Positions 36,101 to 45,200 of a stretch of DNA of 64,000 nucleotides are shown here, one piece after another. The notes below the pieces were generated by a model. It was given only the letters and a program-made list of their open reading frames with translations, was not told the origin of the DNA and ran no database searches. The position numbers were made by a program, and so were the translations under genes. Each line of letters begins with the position of its first letter. The stretch's first letter is position 1. The DNA is from Enterovibrio sp051650965 (lineage in GTDB: Bacteria > Pseudomonadota > Gammaproteobacteria > Enterobacterales > Vibrionaceae), in NCBI GenBank assembly GCA_051650965.1, contig JBOFRL010000030.1:1-64000 (forward strand). The letters run 5' to 3'.

Positions 36101-36824
36101 GCCAAAAGTTGTCACTTGGCGCTGTGCTTAGTAATAGCGCGTTGTTAATTGTTAAAACCTGTGGATAGCGCCGTTGTACTTCTCTTAGCACATCGCTTAG
36201 ATTTTGTGCGAGCGTGACGTTGTCTAAAAGGTATAAGCTGCGGATGACCTGCATCAAGCAGTGGTGGCCCTGTTGCGTGGTGAGCAGTATTGAATTTCGT
36301 GGATCAAAACTGCTGGGAATTTCTATTTCACGAGTGCCACGGATGCGCGAAAAACCGAGCTCTCTTAAGACGGGTTCTAGTGCTAAACGTTGTGCTGCCC
36401 GCATTTCGGGGGTCACTACGGCATCTGCGCGAGCTTGGTTAAAATCGACCATATCCGTCCCTTCCTGATCCATCGGAAAGGCGTTTGTTACGTATTGCTG
36501 CATATTTCTGATATCACGGAAAAAGGCGCGAGGTTGTGTTACAAGCTCTGGCAGATTTTGCGTGCCAATCACAGGTGCGCGGTCGAGATAGCGTTGCGCA
36601 ATCGAGCTTTGGGGTTGTACTGCAGCTGAAGATTGTTGCAGCTGCCTTCGAACAGATTGTAAAGCAGCCTGTCTTCGTGATTGGGCCGGTAACGTGCCCT
36701 GCACGGTCACCGGCGCAGTATTAGATATACGAACTTGTGGATTTGAGCTCAGTGCACTATTAGCGTTTGTGTCTGTAGTTTGCGATGCGCGGCGATTATT
36801 ATTAGGTGTTAGCGGTGCACTCAT
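33162..36824 (-). CDS. Large macro-domain protein with internal helical repeats, effector-like
   Basis: 1220 residues, no signal peptide or membrane segment, with an N-terminal 80 residues rich in Ser, Asn, Gln and Thr. Residues 990-1190 are a macro domain, which binds ADP-ribose and in some families removes it from proteins: IVNAANGELQRGAGVCAAIF near 1008, GAAVITSAPG near 1067, IIHTVGP and LPVISGGIYGYE near 1150. Before it lies a Pro/Gly/Thr-rich linker with six prolines in a row. The middle holds about four divergent copies of a helical unit (about 150-220, 380-440, 590-650, 795-860). The ATG at 36824 has GGAG nine bases upstream; the frame is open to 36875. Role as an injected effector is inference from architecture. 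Confidence 0.75.
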   Translation of the reverse strand: MSAPLTPNNNRRASQTTDTNANSALSSNPQVRISNTAPVTVQGTLPAQSRRQAALQSVRRQLQQSSAAVQPQSSIAQRYLDRAPVIGTQNLPELVTQPRAFFRDIRNMQQYVTNAFPMDQEGTDMVDFNQARADAVVTPEMRAAQRLALEPVLRELGFSRIRGTREIEIPSSFDPRNSILLTTQQGHHCLMQVIRSLYLLDNVTLAQNLSDVLREVQRRYPQVLTINNALLLSTAPSDNFWQAVNAINTRTAMPLPPPFDPARNIVFSILSFEEHPVGEELPHRPSCNTGNLYFNYIYGQRDAAARYLPPIQHQDSASDLRARMAIPSSRLNRFDLDLTDVWAMFPANTPLAKTPTGPDLDALFRTYPLISDVIVQVARSTLSAIGYRNDAQLPAQFPPASWMHSGVVEQELWAVQYILHSISQIAPAQAPALVSEVQAQLSRPEAEPYNRQLQPLLAAILDPNNIPAPDFPDSVRLAFGMPLLGRTQSGTHVQPAVQPLQPVPPQGPQPIVDEEIAAYHNFVNSSEVYVQALSTEEPAIFESFLPELLSTIFPLATPSTLHHDAPTLSHSLNVYIQAQIGQAGGNPQDAVIVRWLQHCGIDTENRNVINREQFQRTMLAEDTAYQMQFHRILAHLSATGRQDQARALLQEMLGWYPENVFAPQPTLNAWCGAVGISANECQIPPALPTPLPPLRLVTPPQFQPPQTMAASIDGYTQFLNGELYRNLILAPHDSVSFSARKDVLIGALFPLERPSRVVENDLVLNQPLLAHLTAPANSAAYENVCRSVIERFFIHCGLDVARNQFRHHRLRRTLLNEQDTSYRINMNRIVTHLTKTGLHRLATHYIDFLEGVLGLTTAEEPPLEQRRLNASITGWREQIEQARTSAGGRIPLTSTSALMPPQRVRPPELSQTPQFRHATGTTQPSATGTAGAGAIETGTGPTAPSEGAGPSRGAEGGDPSGTGGPAGAGGPPPPPPRVRAPGTATTARNFDHITVSYSDVTAFRNGCIVNAANGELQRGAGVCAAIFTRAGDNDGAPALVKECDDIIAKLPQASQTQSKNRGLPPGAAVITSAPGARYREQNVSHIIHTVGPNLQTNTHYTDLLVDERGSRLPDAPIPPQARLDLIAAYRRTYELAVEHGVQNLALPVISGGIYGYETMSSFREGINIASEPEFRGLNITFCFWNPFAPEQARQLSATAATILQQTKDAENQQNQGATGS

Positions 36825-37523
36825 CTTCTGTAGCTCCATCAAGTTGGCATATCTTTGCATCACATGATAATACATTCAGTAACATATAAATTAATGAATT
36901 AAAATAAAATATTGTTTAATTAATATGAGTAACTGTTTTTTAATTTTTTTACATATAAATCGAGGGGTTCGTTATTTTAAATAAAGCATTTTTCATGTGT
37001 AATCACTTGTTTTTAATATATTTAATAGGTTCGGCAAATTTAAATAAAAAATAGAAAACAAATATTTTTACTATAAGTTTTCGCTCGTGTGGTAATTGAT
37101 TATTTGCCAGCTTCAGTTGCCAGCAGATTTTTATGGCGGATCTAAATTTTCTGCGCTCGCTTTGCGGCGGCTGTCGCAAGTTAGCTCGTTTAAAAATAGT
37201 ATCATTTGCCAAAGTCATTAGCGCAAAAGCGGCTCAAAGTTGGCAACGCTGCCGCGAAAAAGCATGCGCTTAATCGCAAAATAAAAAAATCAAACGGAAA
37301 TAGACGAATAATTAACGGTGGAAATAGGGCGCCGCGGCATTGTATGATAACACTGTTTTTCAAGGCTACTTATTTGCATAGTAAGTTGAGTTTTATAATA
37401 AATGGTCAAGCAGTCGAGTGAGGACTGCATGTGTATTTAGTTAAGCCGCTTGGCTTTAGCTAATGCACCGCATTTTCTCTAAAAAGCCAAATGGGGAATT
37501 AAAAATTAATTAGGGAGATCTTT
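36825..37523. other. AT-rich gene-less region
   Basis: About 700 bases, notably A/T-rich near 36890-37080. Small open frames at 37003-37218 (-) and 37206-37421 (+) have no family resemblance, no Shine-Dalgarno of note and unusual composition, so I do not call them. A small hairpin GCAGTC / GACTGC lies near 37410-37428. Confidence 0.4.
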
Positions 37524-38402
37524 GTGCGTTTTTGTTCAATATGGGCTATCAGTGCTTTATTTTTCGCGCATACTTCGCAGGCGTTTGTTGCGAATGAGCC
37601 GCAATTTTCAGAAAAAGCCACTGATTATATTATGCAATTTGATCGTGCCCCCAAGCTTGGGTTACAGAATGCCCCTAGCGTTGCTGAGCCGCTTACTTTA
37701 GGGTCGCAAAGCGCGCTGTCAAAACACCTGATCCCAGCCCCAGAAAAAGATTGGGCTTATTTGCGTGAGCAGACTTACACGGTGCTTGCTTTAAGTGTGG
37801 CGACGGCCGGTCTAATGACCTTTTTGCCCGAAAGCATTACGCGCTGGGATGCAGAAGATCGCAGCATCAACAATTTGGCGGACAAGTGGGTCGAAAACGT
37901 CAAAGAAGGCCCCGTGTGGGACAGTGATGAGCATTACCTCAATTACGTGATGCATCCGTATTTTGGCGGTGTTTATTACATTGCCGCGCGTCACGCAGGA
38001 TTTAATGAGTTTGAATCTTTTCTTTACTCATTTGTTTTATCGACATTTTTTTGGGAATACGGTGTAGAGTCTTTTGCTGAAGTGCCGTCTATTCAAGATA
38101 TTATTGTCACGCCATTTTTTGGCGCGCTGGTCGGTGAGGTGATGTATGCCAAAGAGCAAGAGATCATTGCGCGCGGTGGCGACGTGTTCGGTTCAAAAAT
38201 GCTTGGCAAAACAGCGCTCTTTTTCTTAAACCCAATTGGCCACATTCATTATTGGGCGACCGATTGGTGGAAAGGTGAAAGCTCGTTGAGTTTAAAATAT
38301 AATCCGTGGTTTGATGATCAGCAGGCAGCGAAATTTGTCCATGAAGCTGGCGCAAATTACAGCGATGATTTTATTGGCTTGCAGCTGAAATTTAAATTTT
38401 AG
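37524..38402 (+). CDS. DUF3943 exported protein
   Basis: 292 residues with a signal peptide ending SQAFVA. The DUF3943 core is clear: YLNYVMHPYFGGVYYIAAR near 138, FLYSFVLSTFFWEYGVE near 170 and PSIQDIIVTPFFGALVGE near 195. The family is thought to be outer-membrane or lipid-linked, but no function is proven. The start is GTG with GGGAG six bases upstream. It lies between the two effector-like genes and is followed by a hairpin (38448-38479). Confidence 0.85.
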   Translation: MRFCSIWAISALFFAHTSQAFVANEPQFSEKATDYIMQFDRAPKLGLQNAPSVAEPLTLGSQSALSKHLIPAPEKDWAYLREQTYTVLALSVATAGLMTFLPESITRWDAEDRSINNLADKWVENVKEGPVWDSDEHYLNYVMHPYFGGVYYIAARHAGFNEFESFLYSFVLSTFFWEYGVESFAEVPSIQDIIVTPFFGALVGEVMYAKEQEIIARGGDVFGSKMLGKTALFFLNPIGHIHYWATDWWKGESSLSLKYNPWFDDQQAAKFVHEAGANYSDDFIGLQLKFKF

Positions 38403-38447
38403 CAATAACGCGTTCGGCGAATTGGTTTCGTTATTTTGTAGAACTGC

Positions 38448-38479
38448 TCCTATTTTTTTAAGCGTTTGAAAAAATAGGA
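38448..38479. terminator. Hairpin after the DUF3943 gene
   Basis: TCCTATTTTTT pairs with AAAAAATAGGA around a ten-base loop, 46 bases after the stop. It is A/U-rich and weak for a terminator but suitably placed. Confidence 0.45.
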
Positions 38480-38544
38480 CATTCTTTATTTCACTTTGTT
38501 CTAACTTTGTTATATCAGTAACTTGATCAAAGTTTTATGACAAA

Positions 38545-39960
38545 ATGAGACCAATAGGCGTAGGCGGATCTGGCCAAGTAGGAAATGTAGGAAATGTTGG
38601 CAGCGCACGCCCTCAATCCACAGAGGGGGCGGGGCTAAATGTGACGAATGTGGCGCAAAGCGCGGAAGAACCTCAAACCGTTGCTGCAGCTAAGCCTTTG
38701 AGTCGTACTCCAAGTGATGCACAAGATGCACAAGTTGGCGATTGGGTTGAGACAGCATCGGTACACAGTGGCACTTCTTTGGATTCAACTTTGGGTCAGA
38801 TGCCTTTTGTAAGAGCAAAATTTGCCCACTGGCCAAAAGCATTGAAACCTGCAGCAGCAAAAGGAAGCTTCGACATTGTTCAGCCTGAAGGTAGCGAGAT
38901 CATAGCATCGAGTATGCTCTCTTTTGCAAAAGAACGTCTTCCTTTAGGGGTGCGAGATGCGGCGATGAAGGCATTTTTAGATCAAATCATCCCAGCAGAT
39001 CCAAGCCAAAAGCAAGCGCTCGATGCTGAATTTAACGCCATTCTTGATAAACATGGTATTAGCGATAAAGCTGGCATGATGGAGCTTTTCGAGCCTCTGC
39101 TTGTTAAATATGCCAAGCTTGCCACAACCCCCGAGACACAACTGGAGTCTGGTGCGCGTGGCTCTGCGCAAACAACAACGCAAGAGCGCTTTGCTTATCT
39201 TCAAGGCACTGCTCAAGCAGAAGCTGCAGAAGCGCCTGATTTGTCTAGTCAAAAAGAGGCTATTCGAAAAGAAGCAAGCGCTCGTCTTAATCTTAATGCT
39301 GCAGGCCATTTAGCCTCTTCTAAAATGGCGGCAGATTTTTCTGCGCACGCCAATGCGGCGGTTGATCGCTCTCATGCAGGTCTTCAGTCACCGGAGCTGA
39401 GACAATTTTGCAACGCCCATCGTAAGCTTATTGCAGCGCTTGTGCATGAATTTGCTGGCATCATCAAAATGGGAGTTGTGAAAGAAACCGATTTTACGAA
39501 TATGGCGGGGATGTCGATAACGACAGTATCGCGTGCTACGGACAGCCAAATTCCATCTCAAGCAGAATTTCAAGCTCTTGCCAATGTGTCACAAGAGGTT
39601 GCAAGAGATGTTAAAGAGCTGTTAAAGACGAAAATGATGACGATGGTCGATCATGCCAATCTTAATGTAGAGGATAAAAGAAGTACGATTTTTACTGATG
39701 CAACAGGTCAGCGCCTTACTAGTACCCGTCTCACTGAATTCACTGCTCTGACGTTTACTTTAATGGAATTTATTTTCGCTCAGCAAAATAGCACTACAGA
39801 TGCTTCGATTTTGCAAGATGGCACTTTTACAAGCCCAAGCGGCGCGTCTTTAAATATTCTCAATGAATTTGCTAAGTTGCCGCCCGAGCAGCAACTTAAT
39901 AAGGAAGCCATGGCAGAAGTGCTCTTGGATAATATGAAAAGAGAAATGACCGCTTTGTAA
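38545..39960 (+). CDS. Unrecognised effector-like protein
   Basis: 471 residues that I do not recognise. No signal peptide or membrane segment. The first 100 residues are low in hydrophobics and rich in Gly, Ser, Ala, Val and Gln with short GNVGNVG repeats, resembling export signals of type III effectors. Residues 110-200 and 240-470 are predicted helical, Ala/Lys/Glu-rich, with few aromatics and only one cysteine. No catalytic motif is visible. The ATG at 38545 lacks a Shine-Dalgarno. It ends at a strong terminator. Its neighbours (macro-domain gene, IS remnant) support an acquired origin. Confidence 0.65.
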   Translation: MRPIGVGGSGQVGNVGNVGSARPQSTEGAGLNVTNVAQSAEEPQTVAAAKPLSRTPSDAQDAQVGDWVETASVHSGTSLDSTLGQMPFVRAKFAHWPKALKPAAAKGSFDIVQPEGSEIIASSMLSFAKERLPLGVRDAAMKAFLDQIIPADPSQKQALDAEFNAILDKHGISDKAGMMELFEPLLVKYAKLATTPETQLESGARGSAQTTTQERFAYLQGTAQAEAAEAPDLSSQKEAIRKEASARLNLNAAGHLASSKMAADFSAHANAAVDRSHAGLQSPELRQFCNAHRKLIAALVHEFAGIIKMGVVKETDFTNMAGMSITTVSRATDSQIPSQAEFQALANVSQEVARDVKELLKTKMMTMVDHANLNVEDKRSTIFTDATGQRLTSTRLTEFTALTFTLMEFIFAQQNSTTDASILQDGTFTSPSGASLNILNEFAKLPPEQQLNKEAMAEVLLDNMKREMTAL

Positions 39961-39980
39961 AAATTGCTATCTGTGAAATG

Positions 39981-40011
39981 AAAAAAGCCGTTTATGCAAC
40001 GGCTTTTTTTT
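39981..40011. terminator. Bidirectional terminator before the alpha-galactosidase gene end
   Basis: Stem AGCCGTT / AACGGCT with flanking A-run and T-run, between convergent genes. Confidence 0.92.
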
Positions 40012-40014
40012 ATG

Positions 40015-42141
40015 TTAGCTGATCTGCTCGATTTTGATCAAAATGGCCGTTTCCGGATCTAACACCGGCAGCGCGAGGCCAATTTTTTCGCACCATTGAC
40101 CGCTGAGCTGACAACCCTCAAGCGTCCACGGCGGCTGGCGATTGACGATCTGCGTATAGTTGTCTGGCTGATCTAATACGCTGATCTGGTAAGTTTTTTC
40201 TGGGCTAAGTCCCGGCAGGCGCAGATGGCCGCTGAGCGAATTGGTCGGCATAGCGAGCTGCGCAACCATCACCAGCGCCTGACTGCGATCTTCGCTGATC
40301 ACCGCCTGAATTTGGTGCGCGGGATCGTCGCTAGGAATGCGCCACGTTGTGCCGGTGTGCAGCAGTGGCCGCAGCGCTTTGTGCAGCTGGATGTAGCGCT
40401 CAAAGCCCTCTTTTTCAACCGCGCACTCTTTAACCGGATCAAGCTCAATCCCCATGTGGCCAAATAGCGCCGTCAGGCCACGAAATTGGATGCTGTGGCG
40501 GCGGCGTGTGCTGTGACAGTGACTTGCGCCGATATGGCTTCCCATCACCTCTGGCGGGAAAAAGTAGCTCATGCCGCGCTGAATGGCTTGGCGCTCAAGC
40601 GCGTCGTTGTTGTCTGACGGCCAAAAACGGTGCACGCGTTTGAGCACTTCAAAGTCAATTCGACCGCCGCCCGCCGCGCAAGACTCGATCTCCACTTGCG
40701 GATGGCGCTCACGCAATTTGTCGACCAGCTGATAATAGCGCGTCACTTGAGCCGTGCCCGCCGCTCTGCCGTTATGCCCCGGCTGCACGATTTCGCGGTT
40801 CATGTCCCATTTGATGTAATCAATTTGGTAATGTGACAAAAAATGATCAAGGCGTTCAAAGAGGTAGTTAAAAGCCGCGTCATTTTGCAAATCGATGGCG
40901 TACTGATTGCGCCCCGTCGGTTGTTCATAGCCCGCCACGCCAAGTAGCCAGTCTGGATGCGCGCGGTAGAGATCAGAATCTTTGCTGATCATTTCAGGCT
41001 CAAACCAGATCCCAAATTGCATCCCTAAATTTTTAACCTGCGTGATGAGCGGCGTTAGGCCGTCAGGGTACTTATTTTCATCGATAAACCAGTCGCCAAG
41101 CGCCGCTTTGTCGTTGTTGCGCGCGCGAAACCAGCCGTCATCGATGATGAAACGCTCCACGCCCATTTGCGCCGCCTGTGTCGCCATCTCTGCAATGTAG
41201 TGCGGATCGTGGTCGAAATAGATCCCCTCCCACGTGTTGAGGTGGACGGGGCGCGTTTTTTGCGTGACGCTCGCCGGCAGGATCTGCTTGCGCACATGCG
41301 CATGGAACTGCTGGCTCATGCTATTGAGGCCGTCTTCGCTAAAACTTGCGTATAACCAAGGCGTTGAGATGCTCTCGTTGTGGCCGAGCGCAATTTCGCC
41401 AGGCAAATAGAGCGCTTCAGCTTGCATGAAACGGCGTCCGTCGGCTTTAACATCGATGCGCAGGCGGTGGTTGCCGCTCCAAGCCAGATGAAATCCCCAC
41501 ACCTCGCCGTTAAGCTCGCCAAAATTGGCGCTGCCCGCGATAAGCGCAGGATAATGCTCGTGTGAGGTGCGGCCGCGGCGATTTTCTTGCTGGAAGCCAC
41601 CTTGCGTGAGCGGCAAACGGCAGGTCTGAAACTCGTTAACCCAGCGTCCGTAAAAAGTCAGCAGCTCTTTGGCGCGCTCTGGCAATGGCAGCGTATTGGC
41701 AAAGCGTTGTACCCAATAGGCTTTTTGGTGCAAGTTGGTGAGCGAGTGGCGCACTTTGAGCACATCTTCTGCAAGGGCGATTTCACTGACAAGCTGCAGC
41801 TGCGCAATTTCATCAACGCTTGTGATCCGCACGCTGTTGTGTTTTTGCTCGACGTGAGTGACGACAAAAGCGGGCGCCCAGTCAAGTCCCTCGCGGTGCC
41901 CTTCAAGGCCGGGGCTGCTAAACACGCCGCGCGCAAGCTCGGGGCTAAGCGTCATCGGCACATCGACATCCAGCCGGCCGTAGGGAATAGCGCGCTCAAG
42001 CGCCGTCGCCGCCATGTGGCTAACCTGCTGCACCGGTGCTCCCCAATGCACAATTTGCGCGCTGTGATCAATGCGCAAGATCAGCTGGCTCTTAGAACCG
42101 GTTAAGGTGATAAGCTCTGGAATATTTTGGGTATTTTTCAT
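40015..42141 (-). CDS. GH36 alpha-galactosidase
   Basis: Cleaves alpha-1,6-linked galactose from melibiose and raffinose-type sugars; no signal peptide, so cytoplasmic. 708 residues of the large GH36 type (RafA/AgaA), not the NAD-dependent GH4 MelA. The nucleophile Asp lies in YIKWDMNRE near 445, the acid/base Asp in FWPSDNND near 510; FIIDDGWF near 340 and GIWFEPEM near 385 are further motifs. Start ATG has AAGG six bases upstream. Divergent from lacZ across a 155-base region holding a GalR-type operator. A MelB-type symporter at 49.9 kb would supply substrate. Confidence 0.95.
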   Translation of the reverse strand: MKNTQNIPELITLTGSKSQLILRIDHSAQIVHWGAPVQQVSHMAATALERAIPYGRLDVDVPMTLSPELARGVFSSPGLEGHREGLDWAPAFVVTHVEQKHNSVRITSVDEIAQLQLVSEIALAEDVLKVRHSLTNLHQKAYWVQRFANTLPLPERAKELLTFYGRWVNEFQTCRLPLTQGGFQQENRRGRTSHEHYPALIAGSANFGELNGEVWGFHLAWSGNHRLRIDVKADGRRFMQAEALYLPGEIALGHNESISTPWLYASFSEDGLNSMSQQFHAHVRKQILPASVTQKTRPVHLNTWEGIYFDHDPHYIAEMATQAAQMGVERFIIDDGWFRARNNDKAALGDWFIDENKYPDGLTPLITQVKNLGMQFGIWFEPEMISKDSDLYRAHPDWLLGVAGYEQPTGRNQYAIDLQNDAAFNYLFERLDHFLSHYQIDYIKWDMNREIVQPGHNGRAAGTAQVTRYYQLVDKLRERHPQVEIESCAAGGGRIDFEVLKRVHRFWPSDNNDALERQAIQRGMSYFFPPEVMGSHIGASHCHSTRRRHSIQFRGLTALFGHMGIELDPVKECAVEKEGFERYIQLHKALRPLLHTGTTWRIPSDDPAHQIQAVISEDRSQALVMVAQLAMPTNSLSGHLRLPGLSPEKTYQISVLDQPDNYTQIVNRQPPWTLEGCQLSGQWCEKIGLALPVLDPETAILIKIEQIS

Positions 42142-42296
42142 ACTAAACCTTAAGTTATTACGCTCTACGGGTGAAAAATTGCTTCTCTGCCGAGCATAAT
42201 AAATGAAAAGTTGAAAATTTCTGTGACTTATTCGATAGTGGTGAAAACGTTTTCACTTTATATTATCGCCACTTTTATACGGTAGATGAGGTAGCT
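42142..42296. promoter_or_regulatory. Divergent regulatory region of alpha-galactosidase and lacZ
   Basis: For lacZ a possible promoter is TTGAAA at 42211-42216 and GATAGT at 42234-42239 with 17 bases between, placing the operator at the start of transcription. TATATT at 42259 is an alternative -10. Confidence 0.5.
42241..42256. promoter_or_regulatory. GalR/LacI-type operator
   Basis: Perfect 16-bp palindrome GTGAAAACGTTTTCAC, fitting the GalR/GalS consensus GTGNAANCGNTTNCAC at all fixed positions. Likely bound by the repressor encoded at 45474. Confidence 0.9.
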
Positions 42297-45200
42297 ATGG
42301 TTGATTTTCAACAGATCTTACAACGGCGCGATTGGGAAAACCCGCAGTCAGTCGCAATTAACAAAATGCAAGCGCACAGTCCGCTGTCTAGTTTTCGCAG
42401 CCGCACGGATGCGCTAAAAAATATCCGCCCGCAACGTCGCAGCTTAAACGGCGAGTGGAAATTTGCGCTGTTTGGCGCGCCGCAGCTGGTTGCTGAGCGT
42501 TTTATGCAGCCTGAGTTTGATGACGGCGAATGGGGGACGATTGCGGTGCCAAGCAACTGGCAGCTGCAAGGGCACGACAAACCTATCTACACCAATGTCA
42601 AATACCCGTTTGCCGTTAATCCGCCGCTGGTGCCACAAGAGAACCCAACGGGCTGTTATCGCAGCACATTTTCGCTAGAAAGCGCGGATCTGTCGCAGAC
42701 GCAGCGTATTATTTTTGACGGCGTGAACAGCGCGTTTCATCTGTGGTGTAACGGCAAGTGGGTTGGCTACAGCCAAGACAGCCGTTTGCCGGCCGAGTTT
42801 GATCTGTCGCCGTTTGTGCAGCAAGGTGAAAACCTGCTGGCGGTGATGGTGATGCGCTGGTCTGACGGCAGCTACTTAGAAGATCAAGACATGTGGTGGC
42901 TAAGCGGGATCTTTCGTGATGTGACGTTGCTTACTAAGCCTAAACACGCCATCAGCGACGTTTTCATCACCCCTGAACTTGACGCCAGCTATCGCGACGG
43001 CAGCCTAAACGTGGTGACCACCATCGATGCGCCGGCCACATTTGCCGTGCAGCTGCAGCTGTTTTACGGCGAGGACGCGGTGAGCGAGCCGATTTTTGCG
43101 TCGCCAAACAATAAAAGGATCGACGAGCGCGGCAGCTACGACGATGTGGTGTTTCAAACTTTGCCGGTGAGCGCGCCGAAAAAGTGGAGCGCTGAGGAGC
43201 CGCATCTCTACCGCTTGGTCGTTTCGTTGCTGGACGAAAATGGCGCGCACGTTGAAAGCGAAGCGTATGCGGTCGGTTTTCGTAAAGTGGAGATCAAGCA
43301 TGGGCAATTGTTGCTCAATGGCAAGGCGCTGCTCATTCGCGGCGTTAACCGTCACGAGCACCATCCAACGCTGGGTCATGTGATGACTGAACAGGCGATG
43401 ATCCAAGACATCTGCCTATTAAAACAGAATAATTTCAACGCAGTGCGTACAGCGCATTACCCTAACCATCCGCGTTGGTATGAACTTTGCGACCAGTACG
43501 GTTTGTATGTGTGCGATGAGGCCAATATCGAAACGCACGGCATGCAGCCGATGCGCCGCTTGTCGCAGGATCCTTTGTGGATGAACGCTTACCTGTCGCG
43601 CTTTAGCAATATGATTTTGCGTGATAAAAACCATCCGTCCATCATCATTTGGTCGTTAGGCAACGAGTCGGGCCACGGCAGCACGCATAACGCGATGTAT
43701 GGCTGGGCCAAGCAGTTTGACCCGTCGCGCCCTGTGCAGTATGAAGGCGGCGGCTCGAACACCACGGCGACAGATATTATTGCGCCGATGTACGCGCGCG
43801 TTGAATCGACGATCGAAGACCCCGCGGTACCTAAATGGGCGATCAAAAAGTGGATTTCGCTGCCGGATGAGACGCGTCCTTTGATCTTGTGCGAATACGC
43901 GCATGCGATGGGCAACAGTTTGGGCAGTTTTGCCGATTACTGGCAGGCGTTTCGCGAGTATCCACGTCTGCAAGGCGGCTTTATTTGGGACTGGGTGGAT
44001 CAAGGTTTAAGCAAAACGGACGCCGCTGGTAAGCTTTACTGGGCGTATGGCGGCGATTTTGGCGACACGATCAACGATCGCCAGTTTTGCATCAACGGGC
44101 TGGTGTTCCCTGACCGCAGCGCGCATCCCACCCTGCTTGAAGCCAAGCATTGCCAGCGTATGATAACCTTACAGCTCCTTTCGCAAAGCGAGCACGGCTG
44201 CACCTTGTCTGTGCGCAACGAGCACCTCTTTCGCGCCACCGACAATGAGCGTCTGCGCTGGCAGCTTTTAGAAAACGGCGATGTTATTCAAGAAGGCAGT
44301 TTGCCGCTCGCTGTTGCTGCAGATAGCTGTGAGTCGCTGACGCTCGATTTCACTTATCAGGCGCAAGAAGGCGCGACGTACCACCTAAATACCGACATCG
44401 TGCTGATCAACGATACGCCTTGGGCAAACAGCGGTTTTTGCTGCGCCAGTGAGCAGTTTGCGCTACGCGGCGCGCTGCAGCTTGCCATGCCGGTTAGCCA
44501 AGAAAGCGCTTCTTTGTTTGTGACCGAGCAAAACAACTGTTTTGTGGTGCAAAGTCCAGACGCTCAGCACTGCTGGCAGCTAAACAAGAAGAGCGGCCTG
44601 CTCGAAAGCTGGCTTGCTGACGGCAAAGAGCAGTTTATCGATGCGCCGGTGGACAACTTTTTCCGCGCGCCGCTTGATAACGATATTGGCGTGAGCGAAG
44701 TGGACAATGTTGATCCTAACGCTTGGGCGTGTCGCTGGCAGGCTGCGGGCATTGGCGAGTGGCAACGCGAGTGTCTGCATGTCGAGCGCGGCGCGTTGTC
44801 GCATCAAGTGTTGCTGCGCTGTCAATTTGTTTATCGCTATCAGGAGAAAATCCAAGCGGTTAGCACGTGGTGTTACCATTTTAGCGCTTCGGGCGAGATG
44901 GAAATCGCCGTTGATGTGCAGCTGGCGCCGCAGCTTCCGCCGATGCCGCGTATTGGCATTGAGTTTGCGTTAGCGCGTCCGGCAACCGACAGTATCGACT
45001 GGCGCGGTCTTGGTCCACATGAAAATTACCCTGATAGACTTGCGAGCGCGCGTTTTGGCCATTACTATCGTCGGCTTAATAAATTGCACACTGATTATAT
45101 TTTTCCATCTGATAATGGACTGCGCTGCGGCACAACTTCGCTGCAAGTAGGCAATTTGCAGTGCCACGGCGATTTTGCCTTTAGCGTTGGCATGTACAGC

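Noticed and set aside
37003..37421. Two short frames in the AT-rich spacer before the DUF3943 gene
   Set aside because: Composition and lack of a ribosome-binding site suggest chance.
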